64,000 nt of DNA from Ectothiorhodospira shaposhnikovii. Its GTDB lineage: Bacteria > Pseudomonadota > Gammaproteobacteria > Ectothiorhodospirales > Ectothiorhodospiraceae. The notes beneath the pieces were generated by a model. That model had not been told where the DNA came from. It worked only from the letters and a program-made list of their open reading frames with translations, and ran no database searches. Within the stretch, counting starts at the first letter, position 1, and every line of letters begins with the position of its first letter. Both the position numbers and the translations under genes were made by a program. Shown here in pieces: positions 1 through 13,624 of the stretch. The stretch is taken from positions 186,001-250,000 of the forward strand of contig NZ_NRSM01000001.1 of NCBI RefSeq assembly GCF_016584105.1, written 5' to 3'.

Positions 1-1225
<1,225 letters not shown>

Positions 1226-1288
1226 TCATGTGGTCAGTGCCCGCGCACAGGGCAGGCGGACACGGGCATGGTTCAGGTCCGGTGGTCC

Positions 1289-1962
<674 letters not shown>

Positions 1963-1966
<4 letters not shown>

Positions 1967-2538
1967 GGGGACGCGTTTTTCGGGGCGGCCTTGGTTGTGG
2001 GGGCCGGAGCCGCCGGCGCGGGTGCCTGGGCGGCTTCGGCCTCCAGGGTCTCCAGGTACTTGAGCACGTCTTCCTTGAGCAGGCGTCCGCCCTTGCCGGT
2101 GCCTTCGATCTCGGCCGGGTCCAGGCCGTGTTCGTTGACCAAGCGGCGTACCGCCGGGCTCAGGGCCGGGTCATCATCACCCGCATCGGTTGCGTCCCGT
2201 CCCGCGCCGGCGGTGTCCGGCTGCTTCGCGGCCCTGGCGGTGTCCTTGCCGCCATTATCCTTGGCGGCCTTTTTCTTGCCGCCACCCTTGCCGCCCTTGC
2301 CGGCCTTTTCCAGGTGGGCGATCACCTGTCCGGCGGTGACGATGGCGCCTTCCTGCTCAATGATCTCCCCCATCACCCCGTCCTCGGGGGCGGGGACTTC
2401 CAGCACCACCTTGTCGGTTTCGATGTCGACCAGTATCTCGTCCCGCTTGACCTCGTCTCCGGGTTGCTTGTGCCAGCTGACGATGGTGGCATCCGAGACG
2501 GACTCGGGGAGTTGCGGGATCTTGACCTCAGTACTCAT
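1963..2538 (-). CDS. sucB: 2-oxoglutarate dehydrogenase E2, lipoyl and E1/E3-binding N-terminal part (frameshifted)
   Basis: N-terminal part of SucB, 191 codons. Residues 1-75 form a lipoyl domain with the lipoylated lysine in ETDKVVLE (about residue 43). An Ala/Lys/Gly linker follows, then a peripheral subunit-binding domain near 127-158 ([20 protein letters not shown]). A second Ala/Pro linker ends in AAPKNASP and a TGA. In the other frame the same bases encode EKRVP followed by MTRLRAR, the conserved entry into the catalytic domain. One added C in the CCCC run at 1982-1985 (plus strand GGGG) would give a continuous 416-residue SucB. It lies 94 bp after sucA. Confidence 0.9.
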
Positions 2539-2632
2539 GGCGTGTGTGTCCTTATTGGTTCCGGCCTTGGGGCATGGGCGCGGTCCGCACCCGTTGGCCC
2601 CCTGTGTGTCTCTTGCCCTGGTGGTGGCCAGG

Positions 2633-5464
2633 TCAGTTCTGGCGCAGGGCCCGTTCGATCAGGGCTTCCTGTTGCTTCACGTGAACGTCCAGGTGGCCCA
2701 CTGCCGGTGAGGCGGAGGCAGGCCGGGTGACATGCTGCAGGTAGCGATCTTCGCCCAGCAGGGCGCGGATGTGGTGCTGGCTGGAATACCAGGCGCCCTG
2801 GTTGAGGGGCTCTTCCTGGACCCAGTAGAACTCGGTGGCATTGGGGTATTGTGCCAGGATCCGGCTCAGCTCCTCTTCCGGGAAGGGATAGAGCTGTTCC
2901 AGGCGCAGGATGGCGATGCCGTGTTTCTCCTCGGCGCGGCGCCGCTCCAGCAGGTCGTAGTAGACCTTGCCGGCGCAGAGCACGATCCGGGTGACGCCCT
3001 GGGGATCCAGTTCGTCGATCTCGTCGATGACGTTCTCGAAGCGTCCTTCGGTGAGGGATTCCAGGGTGCTTACCGCCAGTTTGTGGCGCAGCAGGCTCTT
3101 GGGCGTCATCACGATCAGCGGCTTGCGGTAGGGTCGGATCATCTGGCGCCGCAGCAGGTGGAAGATCTGCGCCGGGGTGGAGGGGACGCAGACCTGCATG
3201 TTGTGCTGGGCGCACAGCTGCAGATAGCGTTCCAGACGGGCGGAGGAGTGTTCCGGACCCTGGCCTTCATAGCCGTGGGGCAGCAGCATCACCAGGCCGC
3301 ACAGGCGCGCCCACTTCTGCTCGCCGGAACTGATGAACTGGTCGATCACCACCTGGGCACCGTTGGCGAAGTCGCCGAACTGGGCCTCCCACAGGGTCAG
3401 GGTGTTGGGGGCCGCGGTGGCATAGCCGAACTCGAAGGCCAGTACGGCCTCTTCCGACAGCAGGGAGTCGATGACCAGGAATTCCTCCTGGTTCTCGGCC
3501 AGGTTGCGCAGCGGAATCCAGCGGTTGCCGTCGCGCTGATTGAACAGCACGGCGTGGCGATGGAAGAAGGTACCCCGGCCGCTATCCTGTCCCGTCAGTC
3601 GCACCGGATACCCTTCGGTGACCAGGCTGGCGTAGGCGGAGACTTCGGCAAAGCCCCAGTCCAGGGGCAGTGAGCCGGCGGCCATCTTGCGCCGGTCGTC
3701 CATGATCTTGGCCACCCGGGGTTGCACTTCAAAGCCTTCGGGCAGGTCCACCATGCGGCGCCACAGGCTCCGCAGGGTATCCATGCTGACCCGGGTTTCG
3801 GCGGGCTCGCGCCAGTCCCGGTCGATGAAGGGTTTCCAGTCCACCGCCTTGTCGTAGGAGGACTCGGACTTCTCAATGACGAAGGGCATCAGGCTGGTGC
3901 CGGCATCCAGGCGGGCGCGACAGGAGGCCTCCATGGCCCGGGCTTCTTCCCCGTCGAGGATGCCCTGCTGTTCCAGCCGCTCCGCGTAGCGGGCGCGGGT
4001 GGTGGGCATGGACTTGATGCGCTGGTACATGACGGGCTGGGTGGCGGACGGCTCATCGGCCTCGTTGTGACCATGCCGCCGGTAGCAGACCAGGTCGATG
4101 ACCACGTCCTTCTTGAAGGTCATGCGGTAGTCCAGGGCGATCCGGGTGGCGAACAGCACCATCTCCGGGTCGTCGCCGTTCACGTGCAGGATGGGGGCGT
4201 TCACCATCTTGGCCACGTCGGTGCAGTAGGGGGTGGAGCGGGCATCCTTGAGGGTGCTGGTGGTGAAGCCGATCTGGTTGTTGATGACGATGTGAACCGT
4301 GCCCTTGGTGGAGAAGCCCCGGGTCTGGGACATGTTCAGGGTCTCCATCACCACGCCCTGGCCGGCAAAGGCGGCGTCACCATGGATCACCACCGGCAGG
4401 ACCTCGTCCCCGTCCCGGTCGTCGCGGCGATTCTGCCGGGCGCGCACCGAGCCCTCCACCACCGGTCCCACGATCTCCAGGTGGGAGGGGTTGAAGGCCA
4501 GGGCCAGATGCATGGGACCGCCGGGGGTCTCGATGTCGGAGGAAAAACCCATGTGGTATTTCACGTCGCCGGTGCCGGGGTGTCGGCGGCCCGTGCCCTC
4601 GAATTCCTGGAACAGTTCCGCCGGGGATTTGCCCAGGATGTTCACCAGCACGTTCAGGCGGCCCCGGTGGGCCATGCCCATGACCATCTCCCGAACGCCC
4701 TGCTCACCACCGCGCCGGACCAGCTCGTCCAGCATGGGAATCAGGCTCTCGCCCCCTTCCAGGGAGAAGCGTTTCTGGCCCACATAGCGGTTGTGGAGAT
4801 AGCGCTCCAGGCCTTCGGCGGCGGTGAGGCGATCAAGGATGTAACGCTTGCGATCGGCGGTGAAACCGGGTTCACCACGTACCGGTTCCAGGCGCTCCTG
4901 CAGCCAGCGCTTTTCGGTGGTCTCGGTGATGTGCATGTATTCGGCGCCCAGGGTCTTGCAATAGGTGCCCTTGAGGATGCGGGTGATTTCCCGCAATGAG
5001 GCCTCTTTCGGACCGAACAGGGAGCCGGTGTTGAAGACGGTGTCCAGGTCGCTTTCCGAGAGCTCGTGGTGTTCCAGGGTCAGTTCCGGCAGGGTGCTGG
5101 CGGCTTCATACAGGCCCAGTGGATCCAGGTCCGCCTGCAGGTGACCCAGAAAGCGATGGGCATTGATGTACTGAAGTACCCGGACCTGCTTGCGTTCATG
5201 TTCCAGGCTGCCCATGGGCAGGCCGCGCTGGGTGCCGGCCTCGGCCATCTGGCGGAATTCATCGCGGATCCGGCTGTGGATGACCTGGGGTTCCCGCCCG
5301 GCCCTCGCCATGTCTTCGAAGTACGTTCGCCAGGCCTCCGATACCTGTTGCGGATCTTCCAGATAGGTTTCGTAGAGCTGGTCCAGGTAGGCGGCATTCC
5401 CGGCATCCAGATGGGAGGTGTTCCATTGGGCCTGCATGTCGCGGGCTTGGGTCGCTTTGGTCAT
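2633..5464 (-). CDS. sucA: 2-oxoglutarate dehydrogenase E1 component
   Basis: Thiamine-diphosphate-dependent decarboxylase of the 2-oxoglutarate dehydrogenase complex, 943 residues from the chosen ATG, the usual SucA length. Visible are the N-terminal E2-binding helix (AYLDQLYETYLEDPQQVSEAW), the substrate-site segment MGMAHRGRLNVLVN, the ThDP/Mg region with HGDAAFAGQG and NNQIGFTTS, and C-terminal GYEGQGPEHSSARLERYLQL. An in-frame ATG at 5437 (MQAQWNTS) is an equally acceptable start; neither has a clear ribosome site. The longer reading from 5629 runs into the uvrD promoter and coding region and is unlikely. First gene of the sucA-sucB-lpd set, divergent from uvrD. Confidence 0.95.
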   Translation of the reverse strand: MTKATQARDMQAQWNTSHLDAGNAAYLDQLYETYLEDPQQVSEAWRTYFEDMARAGREPQVIHSRIRDEFRQMAEAGTQRGLPMGSLEHERKQVRVLQYINAHRFLGHLQADLDPLGLYEAASTLPELTLEHHELSESDLDTVFNTGSLFGPKEASLREITRILKGTYCKTLGAEYMHITETTEKRWLQERLEPVRGEPGFTADRKRYILDRLTAAEGLERYLHNRYVGQKRFSLEGGESLIPMLDELVRRGGEQGVREMVMGMAHRGRLNVLVNILGKSPAELFQEFEGTGRRHPGTGDVKYHMGFSSDIETPGGPMHLALAFNPSHLEIVGPVVEGSVRARQNRRDDRDGDEVLPVVIHGDAAFAGQGVVMETLNMSQTRGFSTKGTVHIVINNQIGFTTSTLKDARSTPYCTDVAKMVNAPILHVNGDDPEMVLFATRIALDYRMTFKKDVVIDLVCYRRHGHNEADEPSATQPVMYQRIKSMPTTRARYAERLEQQGILDGEEARAMEASCRARLDAGTSLMPFVIEKSESSYDKAVDWKPFIDRDWREPAETRVSMDTLRSLWRRMVDLPEGFEVQPRVAKIMDDRRKMAAGSLPLDWGFAEVSAYASLVTEGYPVRLTGQDSGRGTFFHRHAVLFNQRDGNRWIPLRNLAENQEEFLVIDSLLSEEAVLAFEFGYATAAPNTLTLWEAQFGDFANGAQVVIDQFISSGEQKWARLCGLVMLLPHGYEGQGPEHSSARLERYLQLCAQHNMQVCVPSTPAQIFHLLRRQMIRPYRKPLIVMTPKSLLRHKLAVSTLESLTEGRFENVIDEIDELDPQGVTRIVLCAGKVYYDLLERRRAEEKHGIAILRLEQLYPFPEEELSRILAQYPNATEFYWVQEEPLNQGAWYSSQHHIRALLGEDRYLQHVTRPASASPAVGHLDVHVKQQEALIERALRQN

Positions 5465-5601
5465 CGGCGCATCTGTTGGTGGCGTGAATAACGTGAGTTT
5501 ATGGTTTCGGGGGTCCCTGTATATATGTAGACCTTTCCGGCGCTCTATCCAAGGGGCTTGGCCGGATTCACCCTGCCACGGGTTTTGATAGACTCCCCCG
5601 G

Positions 5602-7788
5602 ATGGATGCTGCTCCCCTGCTTGAATCACTGAACGATGCCCAGCGCGAAGCGGTGGGCAGTCCCTGCGGTCCCCTGCTGGTGTTGGCCGGGGCCGGCAGC
5701 GGCAAAACCCGCGTCCTGGTCCATCGGGTGGCCTGGCTGATCCAGGTGGAGGGACTCTCGCCCCACAGTATCCTCGCCGTGACCTTCACCAACAAGGCCG
5801 CCGGCGAGATGCGCGGGCGTCTGGAGAGCCTGCTGGGCATCCCGCCCCGGGGGCTGTGGGTGGGGACCTTCCACGGTCTGGCCCATCGCCTGCTGCGTAC
5901 CCACTGGCGCGAGGCCGGTCTGCCCGAGACCTTTCAGATCCTGGATTCGGAGGATCAGTTCCGCCTGGTGAAGCGGGTGCTCAAATCCCTGGAACTGGAC
6001 GAGGCCCGCTGGGTGCCCCGGCAGATGCAGTGGTATATCAACAGCCGCAAGGATGAAGGGGTTCGGTCCGAACACATGCAGGACACCGGCGATCCGGTGA
6101 ACCGGCAGATGATCCGTATATACAGCGCCTACGAGGCCGCCTGCCGTCGCGCCGGGGTGGTGGATTTCGCCGAATTGCTGCTGCGCAGCCTGGAGCTGCT
6201 GCGGGACAACCCCGACCTGCTGGAACACTATCGCCATCGCTTCCGCCATATTCTGGTGGATGAGTTCCAGGATACCAATGCGATCCAGTATGCCTGGCTG
6301 AGACTGCTGGCGGGCGAGCGCACGCCGGTATTTGCCGTCGGCGACGACGATCAGTCCATCTACGGCTGGCGCGGTGCCCGCATCGAGCATATCCAAAAGT
6401 TCTGCCGTGACTTTCCGGGTGCCCGCACCGTGCGCCTGGAGCAGAATTACCGCTCCACCGCGACCATCCTAAAGGCCGCCAACGCCCTGATCCGCAACAA
6501 CGGTGAGCGTCTGGGCAAGGAACTGTGGACCGAAGACGCCACCGGCGCCCCGGTCACCCTCTATGCGGCCTACAACGAGCATGACGAGGCCCGCTTTGTG
6601 CTGGAGCAGATCCGTGCCTGGCGGGCGGCGGGCGGCGCCTGCCGGGACGTGGCCATCCTCTACCGGTCCAATGCCCAGTCCCGGGTGTTCGAGGAGGTGC
6701 TGATCCAGGCCGCCGTGCCCTACCGCGTCTATGGCGGACTGCGCTTTTTCGAACGGGCGGAAATCAAGGACGCCCTGGGGTATCTGCGCCTGGTGGAAAA
6801 CCGGGCGGATGACACCGCCCTGGAGCGGATCATCAACCAGCCGACCCGGGGGCTGGGGGAGCGGACCCTGGCCCTGATCCGGGAGCAGGCCCGGGAGCAG
6901 GGCAGCAGCCTGTGGGCAGCCGCTGAACATCTGTTGTTGCAGGGGACTCTGACCGCCCGCGCCGGCAATGCCCTGCGCGGCTTCATGCAGCTGATCGATG
7001 CCATGCATCAGGCCTGTCAGGGCATAGAACTCCACGAGCAGGTGGAACATGTGGTGGCCCACTCCGGTCTGAGGGAGCACTATGCCCAGGAGAAGGGCGA
7101 AAAGGCCCAGACCCGGCTGGACAACCTGGATGAACTGGTCAGTGCCGCCAGGGGCTTCGTGCCCGATGGCGAGGCCCAGGGGGACATGTCGCCCCTGACC
7201 GCCTTTCTCTCCCATGCCGCCCTGGAGGCGGGGGAAGGGGAGGCGGACCCATGGGAGGACTGCATCCAGCTCATGACCCTGCATTCCGCCAAGGGGCTGG
7301 AGTTTCCGCTGGTGTTCCTGGTGGGCATGGAGGAGGGGCTGTTTCCCCACCGCATGTCCCTGGACGAACCCGGGCGCCTGGAAGAGGAGCGGCGACTGGC
7401 CTATGTGGGCATCACCCGCGCCTGTCGCCGGTTGGTGATGAGCTATGCGGAGACCCGTCGGCTGCACGGTCGCGAGACCTATAACGCCCCCTCCCGTTTT
7501 GTCGGGGAACTGCCGGCCGAACTGCTGGAGGATGTCCGGCCCCGGGCCATGATCCGGCGTCCGATGCCCGAGAGTCCGGCCCGGCCCCCGGCGCGACCAT
7601 CCCCGTTCCGGGCACCGGCGCAGGAGGATGGGCTGGCCATGGGCGCCCGGGTGCGGCATCCCAAGTTCGGGGAGGGTGTGATCACCGACCTGGAAGGGCA
7701 GGGCAAGTCGGCCCGGGTCCAGGTAAGATTTGCCGGCCAGGGCAGCAAGTGGCTGGTGGTGGGCTTTGCCAAGCTTGAGCCCATCTGA
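5602..7788 (+). CDS. uvrD: DNA helicase II (UvrD/PcrA family)
   Basis: Superfamily 1A 3'-5' helicase used in nucleotide excision and mismatch repair, 728 residues. Walker A is AGAGSGKT at residues 29-36. Motif II is ILVDEFQDTN near 218-227 and motif III VGDDDQSIYGWRGA follows at about 247. The LMTLHSAKGLEFPLVFLVG and YVGITRA motifs lie in domain 2A. The C-terminal 50 residues (ARVRHPKFGEGVITDLEG...) form the Tudor-like RNA-polymerase-interacting tail typical of UvrD. The ATG at 5602 gives the canonical N-terminus. It is divergent from sucA with 137 bp between the start codons. Confidence 0.97.
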   Translation: MDAAPLLESLNDAQREAVGSPCGPLLVLAGAGSGKTRVLVHRVAWLIQVEGLSPHSILAVTFTNKAAGEMRGRLESLLGIPPRGLWVGTFHGLAHRLLRTHWREAGLPETFQILDSEDQFRLVKRVLKSLELDEARWVPRQMQWYINSRKDEGVRSEHMQDTGDPVNRQMIRIYSAYEAACRRAGVVDFAELLLRSLELLRDNPDLLEHYRHRFRHILVDEFQDTNAIQYAWLRLLAGERTPVFAVGDDDQSIYGWRGARIEHIQKFCRDFPGARTVRLEQNYRSTATILKAANALIRNNGERLGKELWTEDATGAPVTLYAAYNEHDEARFVLEQIRAWRAAGGACRDVAILYRSNAQSRVFEEVLIQAAVPYRVYGGLRFFERAEIKDALGYLRLVENRADDTALERIINQPTRGLGERTLALIREQAREQGSSLWAAAEHLLLQGTLTARAGNALRGFMQLIDAMHQACQGIELHEQVEHVVAHSGLREHYAQEKGEKAQTRLDNLDELVSAARGFVPDGEAQGDMSPLTAFLSHAALEAGEGEADPWEDCIQLMTLHSAKGLEFPLVFLVGMEEGLFPHRMSLDEPGRLEEERRLAYVGITRACRRLVMSYAETRRLHGRETYNAPSRFVGELPAELLEDVRPRAMIRRPMPESPARPPARPSPFRAPAQEDGLAMGARVRHPKFGEGVITDLEGQGKSARVQVRFAGQGSKWLVVGFAKLEPI

Positions 7789-7818
7789 CACTTTGAGCAT
7801 ACAGAACCGAGGTCATCC

Positions 7819-8901
7819 ATGCATCGACGGGATTTCCTGGGCAAGGCCGCCCTCACCGCCCTGGCGACCGGCGGCGCCCTGACCGGTTGCGGCATCCCCC
7901 AGGGGAGTGAAACTTCGGCACCGGATACCGGGCGACGCTTCCACTGGCGCATGATCACGGCCTGGCCCCATGAGTCTCCCGGCCTGGGGGGCGGTGCGCA
8001 GTTGCTGGCGAGGACCATTCATGAATTGTCTGAAGGACGCATTCAGGTCCGGATCTTCGCGGCGGATGACCTGGTGTCACCTTTCGAGATCTTCGGGGCG
8101 GTCTCCCGCGGCGCTGCAGAGATCGGTCATGGTGCCGCCCATTACTGGCAGGGCCTGAGCGGCGCCGCGCAGTTCTTCACCGCGGTGCCGTTCGGCATGG
8201 GCGCGCTGGAGACCCAGGCCTGGCTGCATGCGGGTGGCGGTCTGGAACTCTGGCGGGATCTGTACCGTCCCTTTGACGTGATTCCCTTCCCCTGCGGTAA
8301 TACCGGTGCCCAGATGGGGGGCTGGTTCCGGCACAAGATCCGGACCATTGAGGACTTCCGGGGGCTGCGCATCCGTGCCGTGGGGCTGGGGGCGGAAGTC
8401 CTGCGGCGCGCCGGTGCCGAGGTGATCCGGCTGCCCGGTGATGATCTGCCGGAGGCCATGGAATCGGGGCTGCTGGAGGCGGCTGAGTGGGTGGGACCTT
8501 ACGAGGACATGGCGCTGGGTCTGCATCGCCAGGCGCCCTATTACTACCACCCGGGCTGGCAGGCCCCCAGTTCCCAGGTGGAAGCCCTGATCAACCGGGA
8601 TGCCTACGAGGCCCTGCCCCAGCATCTTCAGATTGCCGTGGCCCAGGCCTGCCGTCTGGTCGGTGATCAGATGCTTCATGAATTCCTGGTCCGCAATCAG
8701 CAGACTCTTGATCGGCTGGTGAGTGAACACGGGGTTCAGCTCGGGCGTTTCCCGGATGCCGTGCTGGATGATCTGCGCCGGCTGAGCCGGGACATGCTGC
8801 TGGAGATGACGACGGACGACCCCTTCATCCGCCGGGTTCATGCCTCCTACATGGGGTTCGAGTCGGAGATGGTCCGCTGGAAGGAAATTCACTCGATTTG
8901 A
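7819..8901 (+). CDS. TRAP-type transporter solute-binding lipoprotein (DctP family)
   Basis: Periplasmic substrate-binding component of a TRAP transporter, 360 residues. The N-terminus has a twin-arginine motif (MHRRDFLGKAA), a hydrophobic stretch and a lipobox LTGC with Cys24, so a Tat-exported lipoprotein is likely. The body shows DctP features: ITAWPHESPG, GAAEIGHGAAHYW, GLRIRAVGLGAEVLRRAGAEV and a C-terminal helix region. The family binds carboxylates, often 2-oxo acids, but the ligand cannot be told here. No DctQ/DctM membrane genes are adjacent, so it is an orphan binding protein. It starts 30 bp after uvrD. Confidence 0.9.
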   Translation: MHRRDFLGKAALTALATGGALTGCGIPQGSETSAPDTGRRFHWRMITAWPHESPGLGGGAQLLARTIHELSEGRIQVRIFAADDLVSPFEIFGAVSRGAAEIGHGAAHYWQGLSGAAQFFTAVPFGMGALETQAWLHAGGGLELWRDLYRPFDVIPFPCGNTGAQMGGWFRHKIRTIEDFRGLRIRAVGLGAEVLRRAGAEVIRLPGDDLPEAMESGLLEAAEWVGPYEDMALGLHRQAPYYYHPGWQAPSSQVEALINRDAYEALPQHLQIAVAQACRLVGDQMLHEFLVRNQQTLDRLVSEHGVQLGRFPDAVLDDLRRLSRDMLLEMTTDDPFIRRVHASYMGFESEMVRWKEIHSI

Positions 8902-8903
8902 CC

Positions 8904-9128
8904 GTGCGGGCCCCTTCCACACTGGGAGATTCATCCGACCGTTGCCAGCTCTGCGGTCGGGCCGAAGTGCTCACCCGGCATCATCTGATTCCCAAAACCC
9001 GACACCGCAACCGGCGCGCTTATGAATTCATGCTCTGGCTGAAAGATCACCTGGCGCTTTATGGCGTCAAGAAGGCTGTGTTGGCACCGGGTTACCGCTC
9101 GCCCGACCAAAACAATGGAGAGCAATAA
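8904..9128 (+). pseudogene. HNH-type nuclease-like protein truncated at island junction
   Basis: The first about 40 residues (CQLCGRAEVLTRHHLIPKTR, then HRNRR) match the opening of a small HNH protein common in gammaproteobacteria, with one Cys pair and the His-His of the HNH core. Family members then continue to a second CxxCH pair. Here the sequence instead turns into unrelated residues (EFMLWLKDHLALYGVKK...) and stops at 9126-9128. The break is near 9020 and marks the left edge of the island. A TTG at 8898 is an alternative start overlapping the TRAP stop. The stop is one base before the GTG proposed for the next gene. Confidence 0.7.
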
Positions 9129-9129
9129 C

Positions 9130-11204
9130 GTGATCTACGATCCAAGACGCGCGATGGAACTGCTACGGATCGGCTCCCGACACGCCGATGCCACTTTCCG
9201 CGAAGGCCAAGAGGACGCTATTCGTCACATCGTCGAAGGCAAAGGCCGCTTGCTGGTCGTGCAGAAGACCGGATGGGGTAAGAGCTTTGTCTACTTCATA
9301 GCGACCAAGTTGCTGCGGGAAGCTGGGGCTGGTCCTGCGTTATTGATCTCGCCGCTACTGGCGCTGATGCGAAATCAGATTGCTGCCGCAGAGCGGATGG
9401 GGGTTCGCGCCGCCACCATCAACTCCAACAACATGGACGACTGGACGGGAGTCGAGGGCAAGCTGGTCAAGGGGGAGATCGACATTCTCCTGATCTCGCC
9501 GGAGCGCCTAGCGAACGAGCGCTTTCGGACGCAGGTTCTGGCCAGCATCGCTGAACAGATTTCGTTGCTGGTCATCGACGAGGCCCATTGCATTTCCGAC
9601 TGGGGGCACGACTTCCGACCTCACTATCGCCTGTTGGAGAGGATCGTCAAGATACTACCGCCAAACCTGCGACTGCTTGCCACCACGGCAACAGCGAATA
9701 ACCGCGTGATGGACGACCTTACAGCCGTGCTTGGCCCGAAGCTGGACGTCTCACGTGGCGACTTGAACCGGACCTCGCTTTCCCTGCAAACGATCCGCTT
9801 ACCTAGTCAGGCTGAGCGCCTTGCCTGGCTGGCAGAGCAACTGACCACGCTGCAGGGCCACGGCATCATATACACGCTGACGGTTCGTGATGCCAATCAA
9901 GTGGCGCAATGGTTGAAGACCCAAGGCTTCAATGTGGAAGCCTACACTGGTGAGATTGGAAATCGCCGAGAACAGCTTGAGCAGGCGCTGCTCAACAACC
10001 AAGTCAAAGCGCTGGTTGCCACAACGGCACTTGGCATGGGTTACGACAAGCCGGATCTGGCATTTGTCATCCACTACCAAATGCCGGGATCGGTCGTCGC
10101 CTACTACCAGCAGGTTGGTCGCGCGGGACGCGCACTGGACTCCGCCTATGGAGTACTCCTCAGCGGTCAGGAAGAGTCTGACATCACTGACTGGTTTATC
10201 CGGACTGCCTTCCCGACCCGACAGGAAGTTGCCGATGTCCTGGGGGCGCTTGAAGACGAGCCCAACGGGTTATCAGTCCCCGAACTGCTGAGCCGAGTCA
10301 ATCTGAGCAAAGGACGTATCGACAAGACGATTGCACTTCTATCCCTCGAAGCGCCGGCACCCATCGCCAAGCAAGGCAGCAAGTGGCAGCTCACGGCGGC
10401 AAGGCTAAGTGAAGTGTTCTGGGAGCGAGCGGAACGCCTCACTGCGCTACGGCGAGACGAGCACCAGCAGATGCAGGACTACGTCAGCCTGCCGTTTGGT
10501 GAGCACATGGGCTTCTTGATTGGCGCGCTCGACGGCGATCCAAGCGTTGTCACAGAACCTGCCTTACCGCCATTGTCTACAACCGTGGATACCGAGCTGG
10601 TCAAAGCTGCCGTCGAATTTCTCCGTCGAACCAGCTTGCCCATCGATCCGCGCAAAAAATGGCCTGATGGTGGAATGCCCCAGTACGGCGTCAAGGGATT
10701 CATCGCTCCTGCCCATCAGGCTGAGTCCGGCAAGGCCCTCTGCGTCTGGGGCGATGCCGGCTGGGGTGGTTTGGTTCGACAGGGCAAATACCACGATGGC
10801 CACTTTTCTGATGACCTCGTTGCTGCGTGCGTGAAGATGATCCATGAGTGGAATCCGCAGCCGAGCCCGACTTGGGTGACATGTGTTCCTTCACTTCGGC
10901 ATCCCGAATTGGTACCGAATTTTGCGCAACGCTTGGCTGCTGCGCTGTGTCTGCCGTTTCGTATGGTCATCGCGAAAACAGACGCAAGGCCCGAACAGAA
11001 AACGATGGCAAACAGTACACAACAGGCGCGCAACATTGACGGTTCACTCGCACTCAATGGCCAGCCCATTACTCCCGGCCCGGTCCTCCTGGTGAATGAC
11101 ATGGTCGACTCGCGCTGGACGCTGACGGTGTCTGCATGGCTGCTGCGCAAAGGCGGTAGTGGCGCCGTTTGGCCTATGGTCCTTGCTCAGACGGGGCACG
11201 ACGA

Positions 11205-11208
<4 letters not shown>
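9130..11208 (+). CDS. RecQ-family DNA helicase with C-terminal phosphoribosyltransferase-like domain
   Basis: Superfamily 2 helicase of about 692 residues. Walker A is the variant KTGWGKS near residue 50. The DEAH motif sits in the RecQ signature [19 protein letters not shown]. Motif VI is [13 protein letters not shown] and [16 protein letters not shown] is also RecQ-like. The last 180 residues lack RQC/HRDC and carry [18 protein letters not shown], which resembles the PRPP loop of ComF-type phosphoribosyltransferases, though the usual DD/TG pair is altered. GTG 9130 is preferred because GGAG lies 9 nt upstream; ATG 9115 has none. It overlaps the DprA-like gene by ATGA. I infer a phage-defence function from this pairing (compare ShosTA). 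Confidence 0.85.
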
Positions 11209-12611
<1,403 letters not shown>

Positions 12612-12685
12612 TCGATAAAACGGTTACGCCCCTGTCATAGCCAGGTCCATCGGGTAGGACCACTCAGCCGTAGATCACCTGCGCG

Positions 12686-13606
12686 TCAACTGTTTACCTG
12701 GGAATGCGGTCGACCCTCGGGCACATCCGGCAAGCCCGTGAGGAAGATCATATCGTGGCGGTGGTTGACGTATGCCTCGAATACGAACTCAGCCCAGTAA
12801 TTTCGCGCGGGTTCCCACTTCATATGCCGTTCGTAGGCGGCAATACGCTTCTCGGGCGTTTCCAGCGGCAGTGTCCGCTCAAAGTAGGCCAACCATTCGC
12901 TTTCGGCCGGGTCGATCAGGACGTAGGGCGTGGTGAAAACCACGTGTACATCCATGCCGTCATGCGGGGGCAGGAGCACTCGGGCGTACCAGAGTTCCCC
13001 TGCCCGCCCGTCATAGCCCGATGGGCAGATGGCCTTGCAGATCCGGTTGGTCACCAGTTCGCACAGGACGATTGCGCCGTCGCTGAAACCCTCGTGGGCG
13101 TACACCGCCATCCGGGAGTCCTGCATCAGACCGATCACGCGCACCAGTTCCTCGTGCATGCCGAACGTCTTCCCGACCGCCATGACTGTCGTGCCAAGGG
13201 TCTCCCGACCCAGACCGACGCAGGCATCGAAGAACGCCCAGCACGTGAAGAATGAAGGGGTGAGCGGACTCATTGGTGGGCCGCTTGGCATGTACTCGTC
13301 CTCGGCCTTGTCGATGAGCCGGGTCAAGCGGCCCATCTCATTCAGCATGGTGAGCTGTTCGGCCATCACCGAGGCCTGGTTTTGCGCGTACATGTAGATC
13401 GCGTGAGCAGGATGGAGGTCAGTCAGATACTCAGCACTCGCGACGGTTTTCTGCAGGGCCTGGGCGTTCTTTTTGCCTTCCATGACAGCACTGAGGTCGA
13501 CGACCTTGGCGCCAACATGACTGCGCATCTTCTTGATGAGTTTGTCGGCTATGGGCCGGCGGGCGGAGACCTTGATGGAGGTCGGGGTGCTTTTCTTCCT
13601 GGTCAC
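12686..13606 (-). CDS. Unrecognised island protein, 306 residues
   Basis: I do not recognise a family. The protein starts with a basic N-terminus (MTRKKSTPTSIKVSARRPIADKLIKKMRS), continues with a helical region, and has a soluble C-terminal half with two aromatic-rich stretches (ELWYARVLLPPHDGMDVHVVF and EWLAYFERTLPLETPEKRIAAYERHMKWEP). There is no signal peptide and no convincing membrane segment. It lies 18 bp downstream of the gene at 13625-14848 on the same strand, so the two are probably co-transcribed. Both converge on the DprA-like gene. Coding is supported by length, codon use and the operon position. Confidence 0.7.
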   Translation of the reverse strand: MTRKKSTPTSIKVSARRPIADKLIKKMRSHVGAKVVDLSAVMEGKKNAQALQKTVASAEYLTDLHPAHAIYMYAQNQASVMAEQLTMLNEMGRLTRLIDKAEDEYMPSGPPMSPLTPSFFTCWAFFDACVGLGRETLGTTVMAVGKTFGMHEELVRVIGLMQDSRMAVYAHEGFSDGAIVLCELVTNRICKAICPSGYDGRAGELWYARVLLPPHDGMDVHVVFTTPYVLIDPAESEWLAYFERTLPLETPEKRIAAYERHMKWEPARNYWAEFVFEAYVNHRHDMIFLTGLPDVPEGRPHSQVNS

Positions 13607-13624
13607 GGGCCGCTCAGTCGGTTC

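Noticed and set aside
3722-4999. Long open frame antisense to sucA
   Set aside because: Shadow of a GC-rich gene; Gly/His/Val-rich composition with no domain, and the sense strand is clearly sucA.
5465-5629. N-terminal extension of SucA to 998 residues
   Set aside because: The added 55 residues have no similarity to SucA and overlap the uvrD promoter and start.
9036-9056. Possible third attachment-type repeat at the island's left edge
   Set aside because: Only a short AAGATCACC-type match to the repeat, then it diverges; too weak to claim.
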